DNA from: Candidatus Hydrogenedentota bacterium | GTDB lineage: Bacteria; Hydrogenedentota; Hydrogenedentia; Hydrogenedentales; CAITNO01 | Direction of reading: 5' to 3' | Assembly: GCA_029554925.1 (NCBI GenBank) | Contig: JAKPUV010000007.1 | Coordinates: 1-18,013 of the forward strand | DNA: 18,013 nucleotides | Shown: positions 10,818 through 18,013 of the stretch, in pieces | Position numbering within the stretch: the first letter of the stretch is position 1 | Layout of the letters: each line of letters opens with the position of its first letter | Translations under genes and position numbers: made by a program | The notes under the pieces: model-generated | The model's input: only the letters and a program-made list of their open reading frames with translations | What the model was told of the DNA's origin: nothing | Database searches by the model: none

Positions 10818-12902
10818 ATGGGCAGAGCATCTCTTGGCTTCAGGCCGGCCCGTGTGGGAACCGGCGTTCTTGCGGTGGCGGCCGCGCTTTTCTTTTCCGT
10901 TTCCGGCGCGTTCGCGGAGGAGGTCGTCTTTGCCACGCGGCCGATCTACAAGGACGGACACTGGTACGCCAACATCAGCTACTTCGCGCGGGACGCGGAA
11001 GAGAAGACCTATGAAAAGGGCGGTGGCCTGTATGTGGTGGACACGGACACGGGCCGGGTGCGGACGCTGGTGGAGGATGACGAGGGAACGGTCCGCGACC
11101 CCGCCGTCCACTACGACGGCAAGACCATCCTGTTCTCCTGGCGGCGAGGCGGTTCGGAGACCTTCCACCTGTTCACCATCCAGTCGGACGGGTCCGGCCT
11201 GGTGCAGCTCACGGACGGCGAATACGACGACTTCGAGCCCGCGTGGCTGCCCGACGGCGGCATTGTGTTCGTCTCCACCCGGTGCAAGCGCTGGGTGAAC
11301 TGCTGGCTGACGCAGGTGGCGGTGGTCCACCGCTGCGACGCGGACGGCGGGAACATTACCCCCCTCTCGGCGAACATCGAGCACGACAACACGCCGTGGC
11401 CCCTGCCGGACGGGCGCATCCTCTACACCCGCTGGGAGTATGTGGACCGGAGCCAGGTGGACTACCACCACCTCTGGGCCATGAACCCCGACGGCACGGG
11501 GCAGATGACCCATTTCGGAAACATGCACCCCGGCGGGCTCTACATTGACGCGAAGCCCGTGCCGGGGTCGGCGGAGGAGATCCTCTTCATCAACTCGCCC
11601 GGCCACGGCGCGCGCGAGCACGCCGGACACGTCGCGCTGGTGCAGGTGAAGAGCGGAGCGGACGACCTGTCGTCCATCCGCAACCTCACGGAAAGGGCGG
11701 AATACCGCGACCCCTACCCGCTGGACCATGACCGGTTTCTGGCGGCGAGGGGACGGCGGCTGGTGCTGCTGGACCGGGAAGGCCGCGAGGAGACGCTGTT
11801 TGAGCTGAAGCGCGACCGGAGGAGACTGGAACTGCACGAGCCCCGGCCCCTGCACGCGCGGGACCGCGAGCCCGTCATCCCGAAGCGCACCGACTGGACC
11901 CGCGCCACGGGCCGGCTCATCCTCTCCGACGTCCGCGCCGGGCGCAACATGGGCGGCGTCGCCCCGGGGGAGATCACCCGCCTGCTCGTCGTGGAGTCGC
12001 TGCCCAAGCCCATCAACTACACCGGCGGCATGGACCCCCTCACCTACGGCGGCTCCTTCACCTTGGAGCGCGTTCTGGGCTCGGTGCCCGTGGAGCCGGA
12101 CGGCTCGGCGAACTTCGAGGTGCCCGCCAACCGGTCTCTGTTCCTCATCGCCCTCGACAAGGACGAAAACTCCGTGAAGCGGATGCAGAGCTTCCTCACC
12201 GTCATGCCGGGGGAGACCCTGAGCTGCGTCGGGTGCCACGAGCCCCGCAGCACCGCCGCGCTCAACACCGGCCGGCCCAAGCTGGCCGCCCTGGAGCGTC
12301 CCGCCAGCGCGATCACGCCCGTGCCGGGCATCCCGGAGGTGCTGGACTTCCCGCGCGACATCCAGCCCGTCCTCGACCGGCACTGCCTGCCCTGCCACGA
12401 CTACACTCCCCACCCGCGCGCGGACCGCGGCCCCCGCGCGGGCGGCGTCATCCTCAGCGGCGACCGGGGCCCCATGTTCTCGCACAGCTACGCGGCGCTC
12501 TTCGCGCATTTGCAGGTCGCCGACGGCCGCGACCTCGCCAAAAGCAACCTCGCCCCCCGCAGCATCGGCGCCACGGCCAGCCCGCTCATGGACAAGCTGG
12601 GCGGCGGGCACTACGGCGTGGAGCCGTCCCCGGAGGAGGTGCGGCTGGTCCGCTACTGGATCGAGACCGGCGCGACCTATCCCGGCACCTACGCCGCCCT
12701 CGGCGGCGGGTCCATCGGCGGCTACTACGAGAACAAAGTCGTGGAGAACGACGCCGAATGGCCCGAGGCGCGCGCCGTTGCGGAGGTGGTGGACCGCCGC
12801 TGCGCCGCCTGCCACGAGGGGCTGACGAGCCTCCCGCGCGCCTCTCCGACGAGAACGGCCTCTCCTTCTGGCGCCTCGACGACTGGGAGGACCCGCGCGT
12901 GA
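10818..12902 (+). CDS. HzsA-like multihaem cytochrome, N-terminal main part (frameshifted)
   Basis: 694 residues as read. A Sec signal peptide ends at AFA-EE (about 33). Residues of about 35-340 form a TolB/PD40-like beta-propeller with blade motifs such as DGGIVFVSTR, DNTPWPLPDGRILYTRWEYVD and WAMNPDGTGQ. A middle domain of the hydrazine synthase alpha type (about 365-480) has VPVEPDGSANFEVPANRS and ends PGETLSCVGCH. Three CxxCH haem c motifs are visible: CVGCH (470-474), CLPCH (523-527) and CAACH (662-666). The protein should be a periplasmic c-type cytochrome. Hydrazine synthase itself is not implied, since its partner genes are absent. After about residue 673 the frame turns into Arg/Ser/Thr-rich nonsense and stops at 12902, while the expected C-terminus continues in the -1 frame. 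ATG 10818 gives the clean signal peptide. Confidence 0.85.
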   Translation: MGRASLGFRPARVGTGVLAVAAALFFSVSGAFAEEVVFATRPIYKDGHWYANISYFARDAEEKTYEKGGGLYVVDTDTGRVRTLVEDDEGTVRDPAVHYDGKTILFSWRRGGSETFHLFTIQSDGSGLVQLTDGEYDDFEPAWLPDGGIVFVSTRCKRWVNCWLTQVAVVHRCDADGGNITPLSANIEHDNTPWPLPDGRILYTRWEYVDRSQVDYHHLWAMNPDGTGQMTHFGNMHPGGLYIDAKPVPGSAEEILFINSPGHGAREHAGHVALVQVKSGADDLSSIRNLTERAEYRDPYPLDHDRFLAARGRRLVLLDREGREETLFELKRDRRRLELHEPRPLHARDREPVIPKRTDWTRATGRLILSDVRAGRNMGGVAPGEITRLLVVESLPKPINYTGGMDPLTYGGSFTLERVLGSVPVEPDGSANFEVPANRSLFLIALDKDENSVKRMQSFLTVMPGETLSCVGCHEPRSTAALNTGRPKLAALERPASAITPVPGIPEVLDFPRDIQPVLDRHCLPCHDYTPHPRADRGPRAGGVILSGDRGPMFSHSYAALFAHLQVADGRDLAKSNLAPRSIGATASPLMDKLGGGHYGVEPSPEEVRLVRYWIETGATYPGTYAALGGGSIGGYYENKVVENDAEWPEARAVAEVVDRRCAACHEGLTSLPRASPTRTASPSGASTTGRTRA

Positions 12903-13267
12903 TGCGCACCCGCCACCTGATGTTCAACCTCACCCGCCCCGAGCTGTCCATGATGCTCCTCGCCCCGCTGTCCCCCGACGCGGGCGGCTACGGACGCTGC
13001 AAGAACGCCGACGGCACGCCGGTCATCGCCGGCAGGGACGACGCCGACTGGCGAACGATCCTGGCCCTCAGCGAGGCGGGAAAACGCCGCCTCGACGAGA
13101 TCAAGCGCTTCGACATGCCCGGATTCGTCCCGCCCGCCCCCTACACCCGCGAGATGAAACGCTACGGCATCCTCCCCCCCGACACCAACCCCGCGCAGCC
13201 CTACGACTTCCGCGCCGCCGACCTCGCCTACTGGAACTCGTTCGTGTTCTCCCCGGCGGGGAAGTGA
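12842..13267 (+). pseudogene. displaced C-terminal part of the HzsA-like cytochrome
   Basis: From about 12842 the -1 frame encodes LSDENGLSFWRLDDWEDPRV, then MRTRHLMFNLTRPELSMML, and runs about 140 codons to the TGA at 13265-13267. The text fits directly after the LPRA of the upstream frame: one extra C in the GCGCGCC stretch near 12836-12842 would restore a single protein of about 816 residues. The upstream stop and an ATG of this frame overlap as TGATG (12900-12904), so re-initiation could in principle yield a 121-residue piece. The conserved-looking residues before that ATG argue that a frameshift, real or a sequencing/assembly error, is the better explanation. Confidence 0.75.
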
Positions 13268-13289
13268 CGCCGGTGTCAACGCCCATAGC

Positions 13290-13362
13290 GTAGACGCGGC
13301 ATCTTGCCGCGTTCTTGGGGCCTTCTGTTGACCTGAAGAACGCGCCAAGATGGCGCGTCTAC
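13290..13362. repeat. twin-hairpin REP/BIME-like element
   Basis: Two 26-bp arms, 13290-13315 and 13337-13362, are reverse complements at 24 of 26 positions and are separated by 21 nt. Each arm also folds on itself: GCGGCA-TCT-TGCCGC in the left, GCGCCA-AGA-TGGCGC in the right. The two mismatches are a compensated G/C exchange that keeps each inner hairpin intact. It lies 22 bp past the end of the cytochrome remnant and may stabilise that message's 3' end. Confidence 0.8.
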
Positions 13363-13403
13363 ATTCCCGCCAACGTCCTGCCGTGCACGAGTACCCGCGT
13401 TTC

Positions 13404-13431
13404 TTGAGAAGGCGTTTCCGGCTGGTATATG
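13404..13431 (+). promoter_or_regulatory. possible promoter of fic
   Basis: TTGAGA (13404-13409) and TATATG (13426-13431) are 16 bp apart, five and four matches to consensus. The start of transcription would fall near 13438, about 54 nt before the fic ATG. A perfect 12-bp palindrome lies between them. Confidence 0.4.
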
Positions 13432-13450
13432 GTTTGACCATGCGGCGCTT

Positions 13451-13462
13451 CCCGGCGCCGGG
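13451..13462. promoter_or_regulatory. palindrome in the fic leader, possible operator
   Basis: CCCGGCGCCGGG is a perfect 12-bp palindrome located between the proposed fic promoter and the start codon. It could bind a dimeric repressor. Chance is a real alternative in this GC-rich DNA. Confidence 0.25.
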
Positions 13463-13491
13463 GTGTCCCACGCAGGTCTGGATTGCGGCCC

Positions 13492-14508
13492 ATGAGCAAG
13501 AGTCCCTATCAGCCGCCCTACACACTCACCCCCGCCATGCTTCGCCTGGTGGCGGAGATCGGCGAGATGGTGGGCCGCTACACGGCCCTGGCCGAACAGG
13601 CGCTGACACCAAAACTCCGGCGCGACAACCGCATCCGCACCATCCACGCCTCCCTGGCCATCGAGGCCAACACGCTCACCCTCGAACAGGTCACCGCCGT
13701 GATTGCGGGCCGGCGGGTGCTGGGACCGCCCCGCGAGGTGCAGGAGGTGAAAAACGCCTTTCAGGCCTATGAGGCCATGGAGCAGTGGGACCCCTCCCGG
13801 GAGGCGGACCTCCTCGCCGCCCACGGGACCCTGATGGCCGGTCTGGTGGACCGTCCCGGGGCCTACCGCCGGGGCAAGGTGGGGGTGTTCCGCGGGAAGA
13901 CCCTGGTCCACATGGCCCCGCCTGCGGCCCGGGTTCCGGGGCTGGTGGCGAATCTCCTGGGGTGGATCGCCAGGACGGAGGAACATCCGCTGGTGGTCGC
14001 CTGTCTCGCGCACTACGAGCTGGAGTTCATCCACCCCTTCGACGACGGCAACGGGCGCATGGGAAGACTGTGGCACACCCTCCTCCTGCGCACCTGGCGG
14101 CCCCTGCTTGCCTACCTGCCCGTCGAAACGGTGGTGCATGAATGCCAGGAGGACTACTACCGCGCCCTGGCCGAATCCGACAGGGCCGGGGACGCCTCCC
14201 CGTTTGTCATGTTCATGCTCGGGGCGCTGTCCCAGGCCCTTGCCAATGCGGCGACCGACCAAGTAACCGACCAAGTAACCGACCAAGTAGCGCGGCTGTT
14301 GCGTGTGTTCGGCGGGGGCGAGATGAAGGCAGGCGACCTGATGGCGGCGCTGAAGCTTTCCCACAAGGCATCTTTCCGGACCTCGTATCTGGATCCGGCA
14401 TTGGCGGGCGGATGGATCGAAAGAACAAATCCTGAATCCCCAAACAGTCCCATGCAGTCCTACCGGCTGACGGAGCGGGGGCGGAAGTGGGTGCGCGACA
14501 ATGAATAA
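13492..14508 (+). CDS. Fic/DOC family protein with C-terminal winged helix
   Basis: 338 residues. Fic enzymes transfer AMP or other phosphate-containing groups from nucleotides to proteins. The active-site motif HPFDDGNGRMGR (181-192) is complete, with catalytic His181. Upstream, SLAIEAN (54-60) matches the inhibitory helix motif of class II Fic proteins, with Glu58 present but Ala where Gly is usual; this suggests built-in autoinhibition. The flap region includes RRGKVGVFRG (127-136). Three TDQV units (255-266) link the Fic core to a predicted winged-helix domain (about 267-338) that may bind DNA, for instance its own palindrome. ATG 13492 starts the family-like sequence; its ribosome site is weak, and a TTG at 13483 is the alternative. 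The gene's end overlaps the start of the next gene by 8 bp. Confidence 0.92.
   Translation: MSKSPYQPPYTLTPAMLRLVAEIGEMVGRYTALAEQALTPKLRRDNRIRTIHASLAIEANTLTLEQVTAVIAGRRVLGPPREVQEVKNAFQAYEAMEQWDPSREADLLAAHGTLMAGLVDRPGAYRRGKVGVFRGKTLVHMAPPAARVPGLVANLLGWIARTEEHPLVVACLAHYELEFIHPFDDGNGRMGRLWHTLLLRTWRPLLAYLPVETVVHECQEDYYRALAESDRAGDASPFVMFMLGALSQALANAATDQVTDQVTDQVARLLRVFGGGEMKAGDLMAALKLSHKASFRTSYLDPALAGGWIERTNPESPNSPMQSYRLTERGRKWVRDNE
14254..14289. repeat. 12-bp tandem repeat inside fic (3 perfect copies)
   Basis: ACCGACCAAGTA is repeated three times without a mismatch. It keeps the reading frame and encodes Thr-Asp-Gln-Val each time. The repeat forms the linker between the Fic core and the winged helix. 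Copy number could change by slippage without breaking the frame. Confidence 0.9.
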
Positions 14509-17500
14509 ACAATTGCTGACCCTTGCCATCCCCGTCTTGTCGGTATTCATGGGCGCCGCGTCTGCCGCTCCCCTGAACATCGCCTTCCTGAGCGCCGAGA
14601 GCGCGGCGGAGAAGATCGGGCCGCATGAGCGGGGCGCGTGGGAGGCGGCGCGGACGCTGGGGAACGCCACGCTGCTGCTGTTGCAGGAGTCGGGGGCGTT
14701 TCAGGACACGCAGGGCGCGGTCCGGAAACTGGAGGAGTTCCAGGTGGTCTGGTACCACCAGGGGGACGCCATCGCCTACAACGCCATGTACGGCGGCCCG
14801 GCGATCACCGCCCTCCGGTCCTATGTTGGAAACGGCGGCGGCGCGCTGCTGTCGGGCGGCGCGCTCGCGCTGATTGACAACCTCGGCGTGGAGACCTATG
14901 TCCGTTCCCAGCGCCGGGACATCGAGAACTACCGCGACCCGGCCGCTCTGGTGCCGGAGGAGCCCGCCCACCCGGCTTTCGCCGGGCTGCCGCTGGAGGA
15001 CGGCCGCATCTGGCTGAGCGCGGGCGGGTGCCGGGCGCTGGCGGACTTCTACTGGGGCGGCCCGGGCGCGGCGATGGTGCTGGGGAACACGCCGCGCGGC
15101 GTGGAGCGCCCGCTGGCGGAGTACGCGCCCGGCAGCGGCCGTATCATCGTCTTCGGATGGCGCTGGCCCGACTACGCGGACGTGGAAAACCCCCACCGCG
15201 AGAATCTGCTGCGGCTGACGTCGAACCTGCTCGCCTATCTGGCCGCGCCGGACACCTGGGTGCCCTTCGCCATCCGCACCAAGTTCCCCGCACGGCGGCA
15301 TCCGGAAACGCCCGGCGTTTCCGCCCAGCAATGGCGCGCCCTCCGCATGGCCGTCGAGGACCTGTCGAAGTCGTTCCCGGACACCTATCCCGGCGGCGCG
15401 GGGTTCCTCGCGCGGCTGGCGGCGCTGGAGGCGGAGCAGGGCGCCCTTCCCGCCGGGAGCGGACCGGAGGCCCACGCGGGGATCGTGGAGCGGTTCGCGG
15501 CGCTCCAGCGCGAGGCACTGCTGGCCAACCCGCTGCTGGATTTCGAGCGCCTGCTGATGATCCGGCGCTCCGCTGAGAACCCCGGTCTCCTCCACAACTC
15601 CTATGGCAACGACGACCTGCCCCCCGCGGCGTACCAGAACACCGTGGTCGCTCTGGACTACAAAACCCCGGGGGCAACTCCGGAGACCCTCTACACGCCG
15701 CCCGCCGACGTGTATCTCGGCGATCTGGACCTGCACTGGGACGCCGAACGGATGCTCTTCTCCATGCCCGACGACACGGGCAAGTGGAACATCATGGAGC
15801 TGCGCCTCGCCGACGGCCAGTGCGCGCGGGTTCCCCTCATTGAGGACCCGGACATCCACAACTACGACGCGTGCTATCTGCCCGACGACCGCATCGTGTT
15901 CACCTCGACGGCCCCCATTGTCGGCGTGCCCTGCCTCGGCGGGCGGTCCAAGGTGGCCAATCTCTACCTGCGCGGGCTCGACGGCGGCATCCGTCGCCTG
16001 ACGAACGACCAGGACCACAACTGGTGCCCGGCGGTGCTCAACGACGGGCGGGTGCTTTACCAGCGCTGGGAGTACGCCGACATCGCCCACGCCTTCACGC
16101 GCCTGCTGTTCAGCATGAACCCCGACGGCAGCCGCCAGATGGAGTACTACGGCAGCAACTCCTTCTGGCCGACGGCCATGTTCTTCGCGCGGCCCGTGCC
16201 CGGCCACCCGACGAAGGTGGTCACCATCGTCGGCGGCCACCACGACGAACCCCGCCAGGGGGAGCTGGTCGTCCTCGACCCGACCCTCGGCCGCACGGAG
16301 GCGAACGGCGTGGTGCAGCGGATCCCCGGCTTCGGCGAAAAGGTGGAGCCCGTGATCCTCGACGGGCTCATCTCCACAAGCTGGCCCCGCTTCCTGCATC
16401 CGTACCCCCTCGGCGAGAAGTACTTCCTCGTGTCCTGCCGCCCCGCATGGGACGCCCTCTGGGGCGTGTACCTGGTGGACGTGTTCGACAACTTCACGCT
16501 CCTGTACGAGGAGCCGGGCCGGGCGATGTTCGAGCCCGTCGCCCTTCGGAAGACGCCGCGCCCCCCCGTGATCCCCGACGTGGTGAAACCGGAGATGACC
16601 ACTTCGGACGTCATGCTGGCGGATGTCTATGTGGGTCCCGGCCTGGCGGGGGTGCCCCGGGGCTCCGTGAAGTCCCTGCGGCTCATCAGCTACGACTTCA
16701 CCTTTCACGGCCTCGGCGCGGAACCGGACCGCGTCGGGCTGGACGGCCCGTGGGACGTGAAGAAGATCGTCGGCACGGTCCCCGTGGAGGACGACGGCTC
16801 CGCGTATTTCCGCATGCCCGCCATGACCCCTGTCGCCGTGCAGCCGCTGGACGCCGACGGCAAGGCGCTGGCCCTCATGCGGAGCTGGATGACCGGCGTG
16901 CCCGGCGAGACCCTTTCCTGCGTGGGCTGCCACGAGCGGCAGAACACCACCAGCCTGCCGGGGATGCAGCCGAAGGCCTTCCGGCGTCCGCCCTCCGACA
17001 TCGCGCCCTGGCACGGCCCCCAGCGGGGCTTCTCCTTCGAGCGCGAGGTGCAGCCCGTGCTCGACGCGTACTGTGTGGACTGCCACGGGCCGGACACAGG
17101 CCCCTTCGACCTTACGGCCAAACCGGCGGAGCGGGTGCCCTCGGCGTTCCAGATGCACTTCTCGCCGTCCTACATGGAGCTGCGCCGCTGGGTGCACACG
17201 CCCACCCTGGAGAGCGACGCGCACCTCCTTCCCGCGCGGGCCTTCCACGCGGACACCAGCCGCCTCGTCCAGATTCTCCGCGACGGGCATTACGGCGTGA
17301 ACCTCTCCCCCGAGGCATGGGACCGCATTGTCACCTGGATAGACCTCAACGCCCCCTTCCATGGCACATGGAAGGAGGTGGTCGCCGCCAACCCGGAGAA
17401 GCATGCATTGGCGCTTCAGGGCGCGGCACGGCGGCGGGAGCTGCACCTGCGGTATGCCGGGATGGACGAGGACCCCGAGGCGATTCATCCCGCACCGGTG

Positions 17501-18013
17501 CTGGAAAAGCAGGCGGCGGCTCCGGCGGAGACGAACGCTGAACTCGTCATGGGCGGCCCCGCGACCCCGCCGGTCGTGCCCGCCGCAAGCCCGGCCGTGG
17601 AGCGCGTGGACCTGGGCGACGGCGTGGCGCTGGAGCTGGTGCGCGTGGCGGCGGGCGAGTGTGTCCTGGGCACGGACCACGGGCTGCCCAACGAGGCGCC
17701 GGCGCGCCCGGTTCGCTTCGACCGGAGCTTCCTCATGGGACGCTGCGAAATCACCAACGCGCAGTTCCGGCGCTTTGACCCCGTGCACGACAGCGGCCTG
17801 GAGACCGGCGAGGCCTACCAGTTCGGCGACGACGAGCGCGGGTTCACCCTCAACCGCCGGGAGCAGCCCGCGGTGCGCGTGTCCTGGGAACAGGCCGCCG
17901 CCTTCTGCGAATGGCTCTCGGCGCGGACGGGCCGCCGCTTCGCCCTGCCCACGGAGGAGCAGTGGGAGTACGCCTGCCGCGCGGGCACGGCCACCCCGCT
18001 CTGGTACGGCACC
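14501..18013 (+). CDS. giant fusion: GATase-like domain + HzsA-like dihaem cytochrome + FGE/SUMF1 domain (3' partial)
   Basis: The frame is open for 1171 codons to the right edge without a stop. A Sec signal peptide (MNKQLLTLAIPVLSVFMGAASAA) covers about 1-23. Residues of about 24-250 resemble a class I glutamine-amidotransferase/ThuA-like fold (NIAFLSAES, SYVGNGGGALLSGGAL, GSGRIIVFGWRWPDY). A propeller follows (about 380-690) with NWCPAVLNDGRVLYQRWEYAD, FSMNPDGSRQMEYYGSN and FARPVPGHPTKVVTIVGGHH. An HzsA-type middle domain (about 725-815) has VPVEDDGSAYFRMPA and haem motif CVGCH (807-811). A cytochrome-like segment has CVDCH (858-862). After an Ala/Pro-rich linker (about 995-1033) an FGE-sulfatase domain begins: RCEITNAQFRRF, PAVRVSWEQAAAFCEWL and FALPTEEQWEYACRAGT, cut by the window end. 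It should be periplasmic. ATG 14501 overlaps the fic stop (ATGAATAA). Function unknown. Confidence 0.88.
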   Translation, partial: MNKQLLTLAIPVLSVFMGAASAAPLNIAFLSAESAAEKIGPHERGAWEAARTLGNATLLLLQESGAFQDTQGAVRKLEEFQVVWYHQGDAIAYNAMYGGPAITALRSYVGNGGGALLSGGALALIDNLGVETYVRSQRRDIENYRDPAALVPEEPAHPAFAGLPLEDGRIWLSAGGCRALADFYWGGPGAAMVLGNTPRGVERPLAEYAPGSGRIIVFGWRWPDYADVENPHRENLLRLTSNLLAYLAAPDTWVPFAIRTKFPARRHPETPGVSAQQWRALRMAVEDLSKSFPDTYPGGAGFLARLAALEAEQGALPAGSGPEAHAGIVERFAALQREALLANPLLDFERLLMIRRSAENPGLLHNSYGNDDLPPAAYQNTVVALDYKTPGATPETLYTPPADVYLGDLDLHWDAERMLFSMPDDTGKWNIMELRLADGQCARVPLIEDPDIHNYDACYLPDDRIVFTSTAPIVGVPCLGGRSKVANLYLRGLDGGIRRLTNDQDHNWCPAVLNDGRVLYQRWEYADIAHAFTRLLFSMNPDGSRQMEYYGSNSFWPTAMFFARPVPGHPTKVVTIVGGHHDEPRQGELVVLDPTLGRTEANGVVQRIPGFGEKVEPVILDGLISTSWPRFLHPYPLGEKYFLVSCRPAWDALWGVYLVDVFDNFTLLYEEPGRAMFEPVALRKTPRPPVIPDVVKPEMTTSDVMLADVYVGPGLAGVPRGSVKSLRLISYDFTFHGLGAEPDRVGLDGPWDVKKIVGTVPVEDDGSAYFRMPAMTPVAVQPLDADGKALALMRSWMTGVPGETLSCVGCHERQNTTSLPGMQPKAFRRPPSDIAPWHGPQRGFSFEREVQPVLDAYCVDCHGPDTGPFDLTAKPAERVPSAFQMHFSPSYMELRRWVHTPTLESDAHLLPARAFHADTSRLVQILRDGHYGVNLSPEAWDRIVTWIDLNAPFHGTWKEVVAANPEKHALALQGAARRRELHLRYAGMDEDPEAIHPAPVLEKQAAAPAETNAELVMGGPATPPVVPAASPAVERVDLGDGVALELVRVAAGECVLGTDHGLPNEAPARPVRFDRSFLMGRCEITNAQFRRFDPVHDSGLETGEAYQFGDDERGFTLNRREQPAVRVSWEQAAAFCEWLSARTGRRFALPTEEQWEYACRAGTATPLWYGT

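Noticed and set aside
12826..12850. Programmed -1 ribosomal frameshift
   Set aside because: There is no X-XXY-YYZ slippery site and no evident downstream pseudoknot; a missing base in a GC run is simpler.
10818..13267. Anammox hydrazine synthase
   Set aside because: Only the alpha-type architecture is seen. No beta/gamma subunit genes or other anammox genes are present, and HzsA-like proteins need not make hydrazine.
14213..17788. 1191-codon minus-strand open frame antisense to the fusion gene
   Set aside because: Same reason: the plus strand has the signal peptide, CxxCH motifs and FGE motifs, while the antisense protein is low-complexity.

Overview
The window is a GC-rich bacterial segment. 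Candidate hosts are Candidatus Hydrogenedentota, Planctomycetota or a related PVC-type lineage. This is inferred from the gene content: hydrazine-synthase-alpha-like (HzsA-like) multihaem proteins, a formylglycine-generating-enzyme (FGE) domain fusion, PQQ-propeller remnants and a large hybrid kinase with an HD-GYP partner. No marker gene fixes the phylum. No tRNA, rRNA, CRISPR array or transposase was seen.

Left block (362-7427, minus strand) reads as one operon, in transcription order: a large membrane hybrid sensor kinase (Cache, HAMP, PAS, HisKA, HATPase, two receivers, HPt); a receiver/HD-GYP response regulator overlapping it by 8 bp; an exported six-hairpin glycosidase; a 79-codon remnant of a PQQ-type beta-propeller protein; and a CX5R protein phosphatase whose start lies one base after the remnant's stop. 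The likely logic is an extracytoplasmic signal passing through a phosphorelay to c-di-GMP turnover, with a glycan hydrolase and a phosphatase downstream. Positions 1-361 hold an inverted repeat, a doubtful partial reading frame and an AT-rich patch.

Centre (7428-10818): the kinase operon diverges from typA/bipA, which has a good promoter and a normal translational-GTPase architecture. A heptanucleotide tandem array and two small hairpins follow it. A near-consensus sigma70 promoter then precedes a 2-keto-4-pentenoate hydratase-like protein that, unusually, carries a Sec signal peptide.

Right block (10806-18013, plus strand) is the most interesting part. It encodes two different HzsA-like cytochromes around a Fic gene. 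The first has a signal peptide, a beta-propeller, an HzsA-type middle domain and three CxxCH motifs. It is broken by a single-base frameshift near 12831-12847, and its conserved C-terminus continues in another frame to 13267. The second begins inside the last codons of fic (ATGAATAA overlap) and stays open for 1171 codons to the window edge. It fuses a glutamine-amidotransferase-like N-terminal domain, an HzsA-like propeller with two CxxCH motifs, and a C-terminal FGE/SUMF1 domain. Intergenic gaps here are filled with REP/BIME-like inverted repeats. Nothing indicates anammox: no HzsB/C or hydrazine dehydrogenase gene is present, so the HzsA-like proteins probably do a different, uncharacterised redox job in the periplasm.
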